A stretch of 64,000 nucleotides of DNA. Origin: Tanypteryx hageni (taxonomy: Eukaryota; Arthropoda; Insecta; Odonata; Petaluridae). Positions 1 to 12,010 of this stretch are shown piece by piece. Positions within the stretch are counted from its first letter, which is position 1, and each line of letters begins with the position of its first letter. Both the position numbers and the translations under genes were made by a program. The DNA is taken from the NCBI GenBank assembly GCA_028673005.1, contig CM054115.1:60514907-60578906 (forward strand). Direction: 5' to 3'. The notes beneath the pieces were generated by a model. It was given only the letters and a program-made list of their open reading frames with translations, did not search any database and was not told the origin of the DNA.

Positions 1-1745
1 TCATATTTGCGACAAAACGTTTACTTTTCTTAAAAGATTCTAATTTGGCTTACAGTCGTTATTGCGTATTGAATAAATTATTAAGACCTTTCATTTACTC
101 CAGCGCGTCTCTCCGTTGAAAGAATTTGGGAACGATGGAAGTCCGTAAGGTACATTGTGGTTCATAAAGTGATTGGTGTAAGAGATGCCGTTCTACGTGA
201 TTTAGTCACCTCGGCCACCAGATCTACGCGTTGGCGCTGCGATAAATGTTAATTTTAATTCGCGTGGGAAGATTAGATATATATAGTATTAGTGGCATTT
301 TTCATATTTATTTATCTTTTAAAATTTTCTTTTTAGTTTTTTATTTTTATAATTTCATTATTTTGACTACAGTTACCGCATTATTTGTACTATATAACCT
401 TATCTTTCCTTTTCTGTATTTATATTGTTGAAGCGAATCTGAACAAATTTCAAGCGTCCATCATAGTAACGAGATTAAATAAACCATTGCCATTGATCGT
501 GGTGTAATAGAAGTCTCTTTATTTTAATGTGGATTTGTATTGATATAAGCATTCCTACATTTTTTGAAGGGATATTTCTGCTGATAACTGTTTATATTTA
601 TCGTAATTATCATTGATAGTAAGTTTTGATTTATCTTAAAAACCTTTTATCTTTATTCTTTTAAGATTACTCTGAAAAATGTTTTCCCTATGAAAAGGTC
701 ATTGAAAATCTCGTTCGTGATCAACAGTCTCACTCCTGCTCGTATCTAAATCTGAATTACTCTAGCAGTATATTTTCGTTGATTTTAGCAATAAGTCAGT
801 ATTTTCATTAATGAAACAAAAGATACCACCAAACTTCTTACTACTTATGTACCAAACATTCTTACGTTTGCCACTGAGTTCTCTACTTCTGACTGCCATT
901 CTCACAACTGTAAAAGGAATAAAGTTTAAATAGAGAGACCCCCACATCACCCAAGAGCTGGTAGACACTTTTGCAAATTTTTACGCCCATACAAGCAGAA
1001 AGTTTATCATAATTATATTATAGAGTTTATTCATATTAAAGTATTAACTATATAAAAGTTGGTTATAAAAATTCATTTTAATATCTCCACTTGTTACAAA
1101 ATGAAGTTAAATTTGAATCGTTTAACAACAATTGATTTTATAAATTATAGCAATTAGTATGGCGTCTTCTTTTTTATGGGTATATCCGGTATATTGTATT
1201 AGTGTTAATTCGATTTCAGTTCATTTAGTAGAATTTTTAATCTCGACAATATTAAATAATTTCTGACTGCATTGGATTAGTTTTTATTCAATTTTCGTTC
1301 ATTTTTAGGCGCATTTCCTTTCCAACATAAGTGCCTATTAGCTTCGGTTTTTCCGTCAGTCCGCATGATTGAGCTCGGCTTCTACCAAACAGATTTTTAT
1401 GAAAGTTGATATTAAGGACACAGTCAAAGACAATAAGAAAATAACATAAATAAATCACGTAAGCCAATCAGGGGTACAACTTTATTGGTTAAAGAAAATG
1501 AACTTTCCGTTGAATCTCGTAAATGTTTGGTCATATGAAAATAATTTTAAATTAATTTGTAGAACTAGTAGAGTATTTCTTTTCCTGTACTTGTTTATCT
1601 TTGGAGTAGGCGTTATCAAGAAAATCAAACAAGAAAGTTGTAATTCTCTTTGAACATTAATGCATAGCTACCTAATTTTTGTCAACGTAGATAAACTTCT
1701 TGGTTACCGATGTAAATAAGATCTGCTATAATTACAAAATACATT
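1..1745. other. Unassigned AT-rich sequence
   Basis: No reading frame with recognisable protein motifs, no terminal inverted repeats and no tRNA-like boxes were seen here. Short open frames are T-rich and hydrophobic, as expected by chance in AT-rich DNA. Confidence 0.6.
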
Positions 1746-1857
1746 TAATTCCCTCTAATTCTCTCTATCTCTCCCCCTCTCTCCATCCCTCACTCCTCTC
1801 CCTCACTCACTCTTTCCCTCCCTCACTCCCTCCCCGTCTCTTCCTCCCCCCCCCCCC
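1746..1857. repeat. CT-rich tract ending in a poly-C run
   Basis: Pyrimidine-rich low-complexity sequence made of CTCTC and CCCTC words, ending in an uninterrupted run of about 12 C. It directly abuts the 5' end of the first LINE fragment. Confidence 0.85.
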
Positions 1858-2335
1858 AGAAGAAGGAACGCTTACTTACGGAGAATATAAGGGAAGATAT
1901 CCGCAAGAAGTTCATAAAATGCCATGTATGGAATATAGCTTTGTACGGGACAGAAACATGGACGCTAAGGAAAAATGACATCAAATACTTCGAAAGCTTT
2001 GGATTGTGGACTTGGAGGATAATGCTGAAGATAAAATGGACAGATAGGATGAAAAACGATGAAGTGCTACGAAGAGTAGGAGGGAAGTGAATGATTATAC
2101 AGACTATTTGAGAGAGGAAGGCAAGCTGGGTTAAAATGGTTAAAGACGTGTTAGAAGGAAAACTAGATGGAAAAAGGGAAAGAGGTAAGAAAAGGTTTCA
2201 GCTGATAGACGATTTTAAAGGGAAAGCTAGTTATCAAGATATGAAGAGGACAGCGGAAAATAGGAGTATATGGAGAACCAGGTTTAACCATGAATAATCA
2301 CGGACCTGTCTACCGACTGACTACCTATGATATTA
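1858..2335 (+). pseudogene. RTE-like LINE, 3' fragment (copy A)
   Basis: This is the 3' end of a non-LTR retrotransposon, homologous along its length to the second copy at 2394-3570. It encodes the post-RT C-terminal region: the stretch like 'YGAETWTLRKND', the following 'WTWRR'-type motif (read here as WTWRI) and the 'WTDRMKNDEVLRR' block. Compared with the downstream copy it has a CGA-to-TGA stop near 2089 and a deletion of about 20-25 bases near 2135-2140, where 'GHYLRRES' should be. It ends in the same 3' tail (ATAATCACGGACCTGTCTAC, then ACTACCTATGAT) and runs into (TA)n. Upstream RT and endonuclease domains are absent, so it is a dead, 5'-truncated insertion. The clade assignment comes from resemblance to arthropod RTE/BovB-type proteins and is not verified. 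Confidence 0.85.
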
Positions 2336-2339
2336 TATG

Positions 2340-2393
<54 letters not shown>
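2340..2393. repeat. (TA)n microsatellite
   Basis: About 50 bp of uninterrupted TA repeat lying between the two LINE copies. It is either the 3' tail of copy A or the target into which copy B inserted. Confidence 0.95.
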
Positions 2394-2395
<2 letters not shown>

Positions 2396-3570
2396 CGGTT
2401 TCAGAAAAGGACGAGGAACTAGAGATGCTATAGGAGTAGTTAGAATCATATCAGAAAGGGCAATAGAATACAGTCAAGATATCTGCGCATGTTTCGTAGA
2501 CTGGCAGAAGGCCTTTGATAGAGTAAATTGGGTAAAGTTGATGAAGATATTAAAGGATATAGGTGTAGACTGGAAAGACAGGAGACTGATTAGGAATCTT
2601 TATGAGAATCAAATTGTAAAGATCAGGTTTGAGAATGTGGACACCTGCGGAGTAAATATCGGTAGAGGAGTAAGACAAGGCTGCTGCCTATCGCCAACCC
2701 TATTCAATATATATGGAGAAAGTCTAATGCAAGAAGCTTTAGAAGGCACAGGGGATTTCAAAATTGGAGGAAGGATTATAAGAACAGTAAAATACGCAGA
2801 TGATCAAGTACTTCTAGCAAGAAAGGAAGAGGAGCTACAAAAAAATGATAAATAGACTAGTGATAACAAGTAGAAAATACGGTATGGAAATAAACACAGA
2901 AAAATCCAAGGTCATTCGAATATCGGGTAAAGAAGAGAATCTGAACGTAAGTTTTGAAGGAAAGCCTTTAGAACAAGTTTCAGAATATAAATACCTTGGA
3001 AGTATCATAACACCAGAGGCAAAATGTACGGATGAGATCAAAACTAGAATAGGAAAAGCAAAAGCGGCTTTCAGGAGAAAGAAACAACTACTTACAGGGA
3101 ATATAAGGGAAGATATCCGCAAGAAGTTGATAAAATGCTACGTATGGAGTATAGCATTGTATGGGGCAGAAACATGGACGCTAAGGAAAAATGACATAAA
3201 ATACTTGGAAAGCTTTGAAATGTGGACTTGGAGGAGAATGCTGAAGGTAAAATGGACAGATAGGATGAAAAACGATGAAGTGCTACGAAGAATAGGAGAG
3301 AAGCGAATGATTATACAGACTATCAGAAAGAGGAAGGCTAACTGGGTTGGACATTACCTGAGGAGAGAGAGTATGATTAAAGACGTGTTAGAAGGAAAAC
3401 TAGATGGGAAAAGGGAAAGAGGTAGGAAAAGGTTTCAGCTGATAGACGATTTGAAAGGGAAAGAGAGTTATCAAGAAATAAAGAGGACAGCGGAAAATAG
3501 GAGTATATGGAGAACCAGGTTTAACCAAAAATAATCACGGACCTGTCTACGGACAGACTACCTATGATGA
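2394..3570 (+). pseudogene. RTE-like LINE, RT domain to 3' end (copy B), one frameshift
   Basis: Two overlapping frames, 2394-2855 and 2845-3534, encode the reverse transcriptase and C-terminal region of a non-LTR retrotransposon. Visible RT landmarks in order are FRKGRGTRDA, CFVDWQKAFDRV with the first catalytic Asp, GVRQGCCLSPTLFN, and the YADD catalytic box. The C-terminal part contains KYLGSIIT, YGAETWTL, WTWRRMLK and WVGHYLRR. The two frames are in different registers, joined at a run of seven A near 2835-2842, so one extra base there accounts for the break. The apurinic-type endonuclease and RT N-terminus are missing because of 5' truncation. The short 3' tail to 3570 ends in ATG/TA repeats, typical of RTE tails. 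Best guess is the RTE clade; another LINE clade is possible. Confidence 0.88.
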
Positions 3571-3640
3571 TGATATATATATATATATATATATATATAG
3601 TAGTATATACTATTTATAGTATATATATATATATATAATG
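3571..3640. repeat. Imperfect (TA)n microsatellite
   Basis: TA repeats with a short interruption (AGTAGTATATACTATTTATAG). It follows the 3' tail of LINE copy B. Confidence 0.9.
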
Positions 3641-4329
3641 GAGTATAATAATTCATAAAATGCCTAAAATTTATTATCGTCCGTCGTACAAGTATAATAA
3701 CGTTGTTGTTGCCTGCCTAAACTAGTAATTCCTCCAAAACTTCTTCGGCTAACAATATATCGTCGTTTGTGAGGCGGCGGAAATTTGAGTGACGTGTGTT
3801 AAAATCTTTACCATCGTATTAAGGAAACGAAACTTAAGCGGGAGAGAAGAGGGGGTTTTCTCGTATGTGAAATAAATCCAATAAGAAGCGATGGCCAACG
3901 TTGCTGTGAGGAGAAGTTCTCAAACTTCGTAAACACCCCGGCTCTTCATGAGATGGAAGGTATTTCGTGTATTTATCGGGCCATTTCGTGGTAAAAGAAA
4001 AGGTGTTATTGATAATACTGGGAAAGTATTTGAGAATTAATTAGATGAATGTTGTGGCCGTAATTAATTCTAAACCCTTTCCTTCATTGGATCAAACGTT
4101 ATTGTCTTTCCACGACTTTTTTTAAATATCTTTATCTTTCGGATATTTTGTATGCGAATTACATTGTTCTGACCAATACTCATAGTGGAAATTGTCTACT
4201 ATTCATCTGTGTGTTTGAGTGTGCGTGTATGTGTAATATATGCCACCCAAATTTTTCTACTCACTTCCATTTCGAAATTCATGGAATAAAGCGACCTGAA
4301 GTTCCTACGCAGACAGGCGTAAGCTATAA
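3641..4329. other. Unassigned sequence
   Basis: No gene, repeat boundary or structured RNA recognised. Confidence 0.55.
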
Positions 4330-4361
4330 CGTTGGGAATATTTTTGAAATGAGAGAAAAGT

Positions 4362-4433
4362 CTGCTATGACCGGGAATCGAGCCCGGGTTTTCCACTTGC
4401 CGGGCGGATATTCTACCACTGAACAATCGTATC
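4362..4433 (-). pseudogene. tRNA-like SINE head or tRNA pseudogene, minus strand
   Basis: Read on the minus strand this 72 nt block folds as a cloverleaf. The D arm is GTTC-AGTGGTA-GAAT, the anticodon arm TCCGC-CCGGCAA-GTGGA, and the T arm CCGGG-CTCGATT-CCCGG. The A box is TTGTTCAGTGG and the B box GGCTCGATTCC. The body resembles tRNA-Gly, but the anticodon triplet as read is GGC and position 33 is C instead of U. The acceptor stem pairs in only about five of seven positions. These defects, and the shared outward tail with the neighbouring copy, argue for a SINE head or pseudogene over a working tRNA gene. Confidence 0.7.
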
Positions 4434-4439
4434 AGATCA

Positions 4440-4510
4440 ATTTTCCCGTTTCTGAACACGGATGTTCTGCCGGCAATTGGAAGACCCGGGTTCGATTCCC
4501 GGTCATAGCA
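4440..4510 (+). pseudogene. Degenerate tRNA-like SINE head, plus strand
   Basis: This is the mirror of the minus-strand element. It keeps a perfect B box (GGTTCGATTCC, 4489-4499) and the T stem, but its D-arm and anticodon-arm halves are degraded (GAACACGGATGTTCTG in place of the canonical A-box region). It shares the CATAGCAGACTTTT tail. Confidence 0.65.
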
Positions 4511-4939
4511 GACTTTTTCTAATTTCAAAAATGTTCCCAAATTCCGTAATAACGAAAATACATATACACATCATATGCCGTATAGGATGAATAATGGATA
4601 AGGGTTTTTAAAATTACTTCAAAATTGTTAGAAAATTAAATTAGTAAAGGTGTGTCAAAATTGCATATTCCCCTCCATTGCGGGTAAGATGCCACCTCTT
4701 ACTCCTGTAAGAAGATCCGTATAGAAATAACGCCCAAACTAACTCAATAGTCGAAGTAGAGCGTATCAAATGCAATCTAACAATAATAAAAGGCTACTTC
4801 TGTCCCTTTGTCCGTATGTGGTTCCTTCTCTCACGCTATAGAAATTCGAATAACTCGATAATGGAACAAGATACATTTTTTATTTATGGCAGGAGTAATC
4901 GATTCACTTATCGTAATATGATGACAAAAATAAATCTCG

Positions 4940-5245
4940 CCTCAAAGGTAGGCATTTCCATTTCCCATACGATAACACGTTAAAATCGACTTTTTGACTT
5001 CCAGGCTATTATTCCTTTTGAGATCTAAATTAGAAAAAAATCATCTATGATCTTCGAATCTAGTCCATTTAAGGAAACAACTATGAGGTTTCTTATTCTG
5101 TACATCTATTCCCGCCTACAGTTCAAAGTTTTTCATGTTAAACGTTTAATTCACATATTTTGGGGATATCTAGCCATTTTAACGGGATGTTGCCATGCCA
5201 ACCCATTACATTGTTAAACCTCGAAATCCTATTGTTATTTCAATC
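4940..5245 (+). repeat. Dispersed repeat family R5, copy 1
   Basis: Aligns by eye with 5905-6215 at an offset of about 970 bp in the same orientation. Shared landmarks are AAAATCGACTTTTT, CAGGCT-TTATTC, GGGATGTTGC and CATTGTTAAAC. Similarity is roughly three-quarters, implying old copies. No coding potential. Confidence 0.75.
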
Positions 5246-5904
5246 TTTATGGGTGAAAGCGTGCTTTGAATGCTCTTACAATTAGTACGAGAGAGAAGGA
5301 GAAAAAAGTCTTTTCATTGCAACCAATGTAAACAACATTTGTTACGTTATTTAGGAGGAGTACATTTGAATGTAGAATATTAATCATTCGCGTATTAAAA
5401 TTGGGTACTTAGAATCATCGTAGGAGTTCGAAACTTGAAACAACGAACGCCTAAAAGAACTAAAGTTTGTTTTCCTGCCATCCAAATAAAGTCAAGGTAT
5501 ATTTATGTTTATTTATTATTTCACAAAAACCTTTCCCGTTGAATTTCAACGGGCATCTCCCTATTTCATTTAATAAATCACGACAAAAAATATTAGTATA
5601 CAAAATAATGGTACATTCAGCCACAATCTCTACGTTCCCAAAGGATCCCTCCTCATGCAACCAGCTATAATATATGAGACACTTCATTCAGTCACATTTT
5701 GGTCCATTCTTAAGATAGTAAAGAAGAGCAGATGCCGCACAAAATTATCTTCTTACTGTGTCATTATTATAATAAAAGCTTTGCGTATAACGCTGACGTC
5801 ATCAATGGTACTTTTTAACGCATTTTAACAAACTTCCCCATTATGTGGAAGGTTTAAATTTCGCAGGAATGTTTGATTTAGATATAAAAATTAAATGACG
5901 AAAA
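5246..5904. other. Unassigned sequence between R5 copies
   Basis: A stretch near 5397-5440 (ACTTAGAATCATCGTAGGAG) resembles the region just beyond the second copy, so copy 1 may be split by an insertion here. Nothing else was recognised. Confidence 0.5.
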
Positions 5905-6215
5905 AAACGACCCGGGTTCGACTCCAGGGAGGAAGATTTCCGTTTCCCGTAAAAATCGACTTTTTAAAGTGCAGGCTTTTATTCTTTTTGAAATTAAAAT
6001 TAGAAAAAATTGACGTACGATCTTCAAATTTAAACTATGTTTTAGGAAGACTAATGAAGTTTCTTATTCGATTCATCTTTTTCCACCTATCATTCAAAAT
6101 CTCTCATATTAACCATTTAAATTGCATATTTTGGGAAAATATCGGCTTTTAAATGGGATGTTGCTTTGCCGACCACGTCATTGTTAAACATCGAGAATCA
6201 ATTATTGTCTCAACC
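5905..6215 (+). repeat. Dispersed repeat family R5, copy 2
   Basis: Second copy of the repeat at 4940-5245. It starts with a perfect RNA polymerase III B-box match (GGTTCGACTCC, about 5910) followed by CAGGGAGGAAG and then TTTCCCGTAAAAATCGAC. No A box is visible, so independent Pol III transcription is not supported. A third, diverged copy lies near 63.03-63.47 kb. Confidence 0.75.
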
Positions 6216-6344
6216 CGCATACGTGTAATATATACGAGTGCTTAGATTGACTTAAATTATCGTAGGATTGTTTGCAAAAATACGTAATCCTAGTGATACT
6301 GGAATTTATTTTTTATTATTTTTCTTATCTAAACGACTATGTAG

Positions 6345-6855
6345 ATTTAGAGTAAGAGAGAGGGTAATGTGGGGAGGGTGATAGGAAGGAAGGGATATGG
6401 AATGGAAGGTACATAGAGAGTAAGGGAGGTATAGAATTAGAAAAGGACTGGAGGAAAGATATAAAGAAGGAGACGGAGAAAAAGAGGGAGAGCTATCGAT
6501 TGGAACAGGAGGAAATAAGAGAGGGGGGAGGTGGGAGAAAAGAGAGGCAAAGAGAAAGAGGGAGAGAGAGGAAGGGAGGAAGAGAGAGAGGAAGGGAGGA
6601 AGAGAGGAAGGGAGGAAGAGAGAGGAAGGTAGGGAGAGAGAGGAAGGGAGGGAGAGAGAGAAAGGGAGGGAAAGAGAGAAAGGAGGGGGGAGAGAGACAG
6701 AGGGAAGGAGAAAGACAGAGGAAGGGAGAAAGACAGAGGAAGGGAGAAAGACAGAGGAATGGAGGGAGAGAGAGGAAGGGAGGTATAGAGAGAAAGAGGA
6801 AGGGAGGGATACAGAGGGAGGGAGAGAGGAACTGCGACAGGAAGGGAGGGAATAT
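6345..6855 (+). repeat. Purine-rich (GGAAGGGAGA) low-complexity tract
   Basis: About 500 bp almost entirely of A and G on the plus strand, with irregular 10-20 bp units such as GAGAGAGGAAGGGAGG. A long open frame through it codes only Arg, Glu, Gly and Lys and is an artefact of composition. Confidence 0.92.
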
Positions 6856-9800
6856 TATTTTTTATCCGTCATATGACGGGCAATACACTAGTTAATATTA
6901 TATTCGGATAGAAGTAATTTGAAGTAATCATTAACTTCTTCTCAGCGCATGCAGTGAAAATGCCTTCGGCCTTGCGTGTAGGTACTCATTTGCGGGTGGC
7001 GTCGCTTAAATACTTTTATTTATCAAAACCTACTATATTAGTTTATTTGTTAATAAGAGGCACAATACCATTGGCGTCAGCATATGTGTAAGCTAAATGA
7101 TGAATGGCTCTTCCATTTGGTGGATATTCTACTTTCTCAAGTCGCCGTTAGTTGGTTACGAGGCTTCTTTCGTGTATAGGACCAAAACAATTCATAGGAT
7201 CTGGTATCCCTTTCACATGATCATTTCCTTTAATCCGTGTTTTCGGTCTATTATATGGTATGTTAAGGGTTTTTGAAACATTTCACATGGTTATCATAAC
7301 TGATTTTACTTATTCTGCAGCACATACTCAATGCACATATGGCATCTTACCTCACAATGCAATGTAGAACACTCTGTTCTACCATTAACAACATGGTCTT
7401 CCATGCAAAGGTTACCAGCATATTATCCATTGCCTAATCAAGGATTTCAATGAACAATAATTTTAGTTCCACGTGAACAAGCTCATATATAGAACCATTC
7501 TAATATTATATCGCACGTTTAATTGCGGGAAATTCTTGCTTTAGTCCCCACAAGCACTCACGTTGCTGAAACGGTTGCAGACTAATGATTCACTTCTGTC
7601 CAATATATCTCCTTAACAAATAAGCTGTTGCACTGCACAATCTGCGGCACCTTCCTCGCGGTGTCATCTTCCCCCTACTTACCCTGCATATTATTTTTTT
7701 AATTTTACTAGGTTAGTAGGTTTAATAAAAGAGTAGCAAAATTATGAACCCGAAAAAAATTATTTTACTAGCTGAAGTTTCAGGCACTCTTTCTTTCTTT
7801 TTCGATATTCATCCCGATGTTTTTAATATCAGAAGGTGCGCGGAGAGCGAGCAAAGTCCTAGGTATCACATTTTTTCCTCCAAATCGATTTTCGATATCA
7901 GATATCCTTTACCGTACGATATGAGCGACAGAGAATTACATATTGGAAAAGCTAGGGCGAAAAAAAATGAATCGGTTCTTTTTTCTCATTTGCGTAGAAA
8001 CGAACTTACGGTTCAGCTCTCCCCTGATTGCATTTGCGACACAAAGGTTGGTTATAAATGGACGTGCTTGATAAGGTGACGCAGCCTTGGCATATTGCAT
8101 GTAAGGTTATTATAACTCCCACCGGCAGAGGGTTGTGAATTATTACTGGACAAACTAATTATGCCCATTATGCATTACTCGGAATATACCGTTATACGAG
8201 AGAATCGTCCATTTATGAAAATTACATGATTTTTAGTAAATAAAGTTCTACGCAACGAGAACTAAGGGAGAACGTTCAGAATACTTTTTCAAAAAGAAAC
8301 AAGATTCTACGCGTATTGGAAACGCAATACATACTTTATTAACAATTCTTGTCCAAACGAAACATTATAAAGATTAGACAAAATATTTGCCGACCGAACA
8401 CGTGATAAGAGTCGGAAGGAAGATTATTTGATCAAATTCATATGAGTTTATGAGGAAAGGCAAATATTCTATGTTTATGCGCCAGAAAGCGCTCTCGGTA
8501 AAAAAATATCCGACAACAAAGTACAAAAAACGCCGTATCAAACCTAAAATAACCGAAATCCGGAAAAGATCGACGAACTTTTCCGTTCGCAGGAAAAGTA
8601 AGAATAACAAAATGCCCAGAGGCATGAAAAACAAACTTGTGTAAGATGAAAGGAGAAAAGAAAAATACAACAAAAAAAAGAGAAGGTAGAATAAGGGGAG
8701 ATTAGATTTGAAAAAAGCTGAAAATTGGGAAGGAGGAGGATAAGGATTGACGAAACAACCCCACCCTTTCACTCTCGGCGTATCAAAATAAAGAGCGGAT
8801 AAATAAATAAACATGCCAGACGAGAGATAAAAAAGTTGAACGAGATAACGTGCAAACACGCGGAGTGATACATGCCGCGTGAAACGACAAAGAGGATGGG
8901 GAAATAAAATTCGTAATGAAAAGTAATACTCGCGAAACTCGGGGGCGAACAGGAAAGTTTCCTTACATGTGGACAAGGTATTCCGCTCTAGAATAGGGAA
9001 TGGAGGAATGTGTAGAAAGTTGTGGATTTTTATGCGAGTGTGAATCTGGTTTTGGATAGATAGACGGATGGATTTCGCAAAGTCTGAGATCCGGAGATGG
9101 ACACTCCCTTCGCCTCTCTATATCATAAAGCATTCGCAAGAAAAAATAGAGAAAGAGAGAGCTAACCTTGGGGTTTCAAAAACCAAAAATGAAATCCATC
9201 ATTCGGCATCTTGTTTACCTATGGGTAAAGAGAAAATTGTTGCCCAAGAAAATGGAGGAAACGCTGCTAGGAAAAGTTGCGTACGATATCCTTTTCTCTG
9301 ACAGGACAAAATTCTTTTCTTTCCGAGCTTTTTTTCCAACTTGGCCTTCCGAATAAGTCTTGAGAATTCTCAGTTATCTTTTCGACAAATTTATAAATGG
9401 AGTTTCTCCGAAGTCTTACGTGCCTTGGTATAAGCAGTAATGATCGAGTTTTGTTTCTCTTACATTTAACTTGCTTACTCGACCCGAGGGCCTTAGTCGT
9501 TGTAGTACGATCTAGCTGCGCATAAAAAGGCCCCTTTTCCTTCGTTACAATTCCTTCGGGGATTAGATAAACGCGGCCTCGGTCTGCGTTATCTGCAAAC
9601 GTCTTTCCCGTCGTTTCCTTGCTTTTTGAGGTGGATGAGAAATGAATTCTTGATTACTTAACAACTCCAAGTCTGTCTAGGAAAATTCCGACTTAAAATT
9701 TGGTTACATCTTTAATATAGTATATATCAATCTCTTACCATAATTGTGATAGTTCTAAACCAAATTTTTGTTTTCCTTGATAAAATGAACTTTTGTTGAT

Positions 9801-12010
9801 AAAAATCTTAAAACTATTCCTTATAAATCGGCGAATCAAATTTATTGCTGCGTAATATTTCTATAATTGGCCTTTGGTCGACAAATAAATGTTTTTAATG
9901 TGAGGGTAAAAATTAAAATCTTTATATATTTATTTAAATTATCCAAAGACAGCTCTCAGGCCATTTATATTGGGCATGGTAACATACTAATGATAGAATG
10001 AAAACTAGCTTATAGTTATATAAATTAAATATATCAGCAACATAAATTATTCAAACATAACAGTAGCAAAGGGATTTTTAACTATAACTTCTAGAATAAA
10101 AATACTGGAATGAGTTGAGAGCGATAAGGGAAAAAATGTTAGTCATATATAATTTAAACAATACATTCTTCATTGATGCCATTTTTATCTCATAAAATTT
10201 TATAAGGTGATATTTCTTAACGATCTAATCAAATTAAACTTAGAAATCTTCTTGCCTTCAAAATAATAATAAATTGAGTTTTACGCAAACGCTTTTCAAA
10301 ATATGTGGGACGAGTCAAACAGAATTGTTTTTAAAATTGAACTGATTTGTAATGTATACCGCCTCTAGTTGGATAAAAACTTATTAATTGACTGGTATTT
10401 ACTTCTTACATCTCTCTACGATCAGTTACAGAAAAATACGGATCCAGAAGGCAAACCTATTGGTTTGAATTCTTGCCTATATTCCTATAATCCGCTATCA
10501 TATTATTTACACATTCTCTGTCTTACTCTCAAATCGATATCACATGTTAAGTGATTCGAAAGCGACGTCGATCAATATTCGCTGTTTTTCTTTCGTATTG
10601 TTTTTGATCGTTTTGTTTTTTACTGATCCATATAGATTTTATCGGAAGCCGTAATCTAAAAAACGCCAGCTTACATTCTATCAAGTCTACCGTTAAATGA
10701 ATCGCTGCCCTGCAAAGCGTCAAGGGAATCTTCTCTTCAAGTTCTCCAATTCATCGTCAGATGTCGGGAACAGTTGGCGCGACGGAAGCATCCCTTCAAC
10801 GTACGCCTTCTCCCGGGCTCTTCGTCCACTACTTATTTCACACCCAATTCCTCGAAAATTCTTTTATTATAACTTCGACCATGTGACGCCTTCACATTAG
10901 TTAATCTTCGGATAACATAACAATATTTATTTTGATTGGTTATTGCCGTAAAGATGTATTACTCTTGTAATCTACAACAAATGAGAAGCCGTTGCTTGGT
11001 TAAAGCTCTTTATAAAAACGTACAAATATGTAGCGTCAAAATATAATATGATACTGTATATCTGTACTTACGTCATGTGATATTCACCCATAAATTGCAT
11101 AGAGGCAAAATCTTACACGTTTACCATCCAAGTATGGTTGAAAACACACACTCAGAGATGGTCCTAAGCTTGGATGCTAAAAATTAAGTATCACGGAAAA
11201 TTGATTCAGATTCAATTCCAGGAATGTTTATTCCTTCAATTTAATTAATGCAGGAAATAAAGGATGGCATTTTTAAATTTTCAACAGATGAGTTACAATC
11301 GAGATTGAGTTGACATACTTGAACGTCTGTGCGATGAAAAAAATACTTTAACTAATAGCTAATTAACTAATTTATACCCTTACCGCTTTAACCTTAAAAT
11401 CAGTTTGAATTCAAAAACGAAATATTCAAGCTTTAAACTATGTAAATTACAATTTTCTTTGCAATTCCCTCATTTTGCCGCATGCGCTAATGTCGTATAT
11501 TTACAACATAACGTAATTTGGAAATGGATTAATATTTTTTCTTAATGCATCTAAAAACCCTTTTGTTACGATTTCTCTAATAAATCTGTATTTCAAAATA
11601 TCTACTCCAAGTACGAAAAATAGTGAACGTCGATTAACAGAACTGGCTTCAAGATAATCTTACGTAAAGATTATTTTTTTCAATAAGCTCGAAGAGGATT
11701 GTTTTTCAATTTAGGAGAAATTTATTGCAATCCTCATGGACGCAACTTCGGCAGAACGTGAAATGCAGCGTTCACGTACCCGTCTAAGAGGTAATAAAAA
11801 ATCCCCGACATCGTCACATTTTTATTACGACCTTGAGACACCTAGCGGCGACCTCGTCAACCAGCGGTCTCTCCTCCTCCCCCCCCCCCTCCTCCAGCCA
11901 TCCCCTTTCCACAAGCCGATATGAGAGCACGTGGCCATGCTATAGGAGAGAGAGGAGTTCGGAACATCAGCGTGAGTAGGAGAGAATTGATTCAACGTCG
12001 GAGAAATACG
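6856..12010. other. Unassigned 5.1 kb
   Basis: No transposase motif, TIR, tRNA box or conserved protein was recognised. A minus-strand open frame at 8374-8976 (200 codons, Phe/Leu/Tyr-rich) lies opposite an A-rich stretch and has no recognisable domain. A plus-strand 111-codon frame at 7744-8079 is also unrecognised. Confidence 0.5.

Larger units (their letters stand above)
4330..4541. repeat. Inverted repeat with two head-to-head tRNA-like elements
   Basis: The outer approximately 70 bp on each side are reverse complements of each other, with a few mismatches. The shared sequence reads outward as a B-box, CCCGGTCATAGCAGACTTTT, then ATTTCAAAAAT and TTCCC. The centre carries divergent tRNA-like halves. 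The arrangement suggests two tRNA-derived SINE copies in head-to-head orientation, or a foldback element built from one. Confidence 0.75.

Noticed and set aside
4362..4433. Functional tRNA gene
   Set aside because: Acceptor stem mispaired at two positions, C at position 33, and sequence shared with an inverted partner copy. SINE or pseudogene is more likely.
6500..6895. 131-codon Arg/Glu/Gly/Lys open frame
   Set aside because: It comes from the GA-rich repeat. No domain, and the sequence is low-complexity.
8374..8976. 200-codon minus-strand frame resembling a membrane protein
   Set aside because: Hydrophobicity comes from T-rich codons opposite A-rich sequence. No recognised family, no supporting start or splice context.
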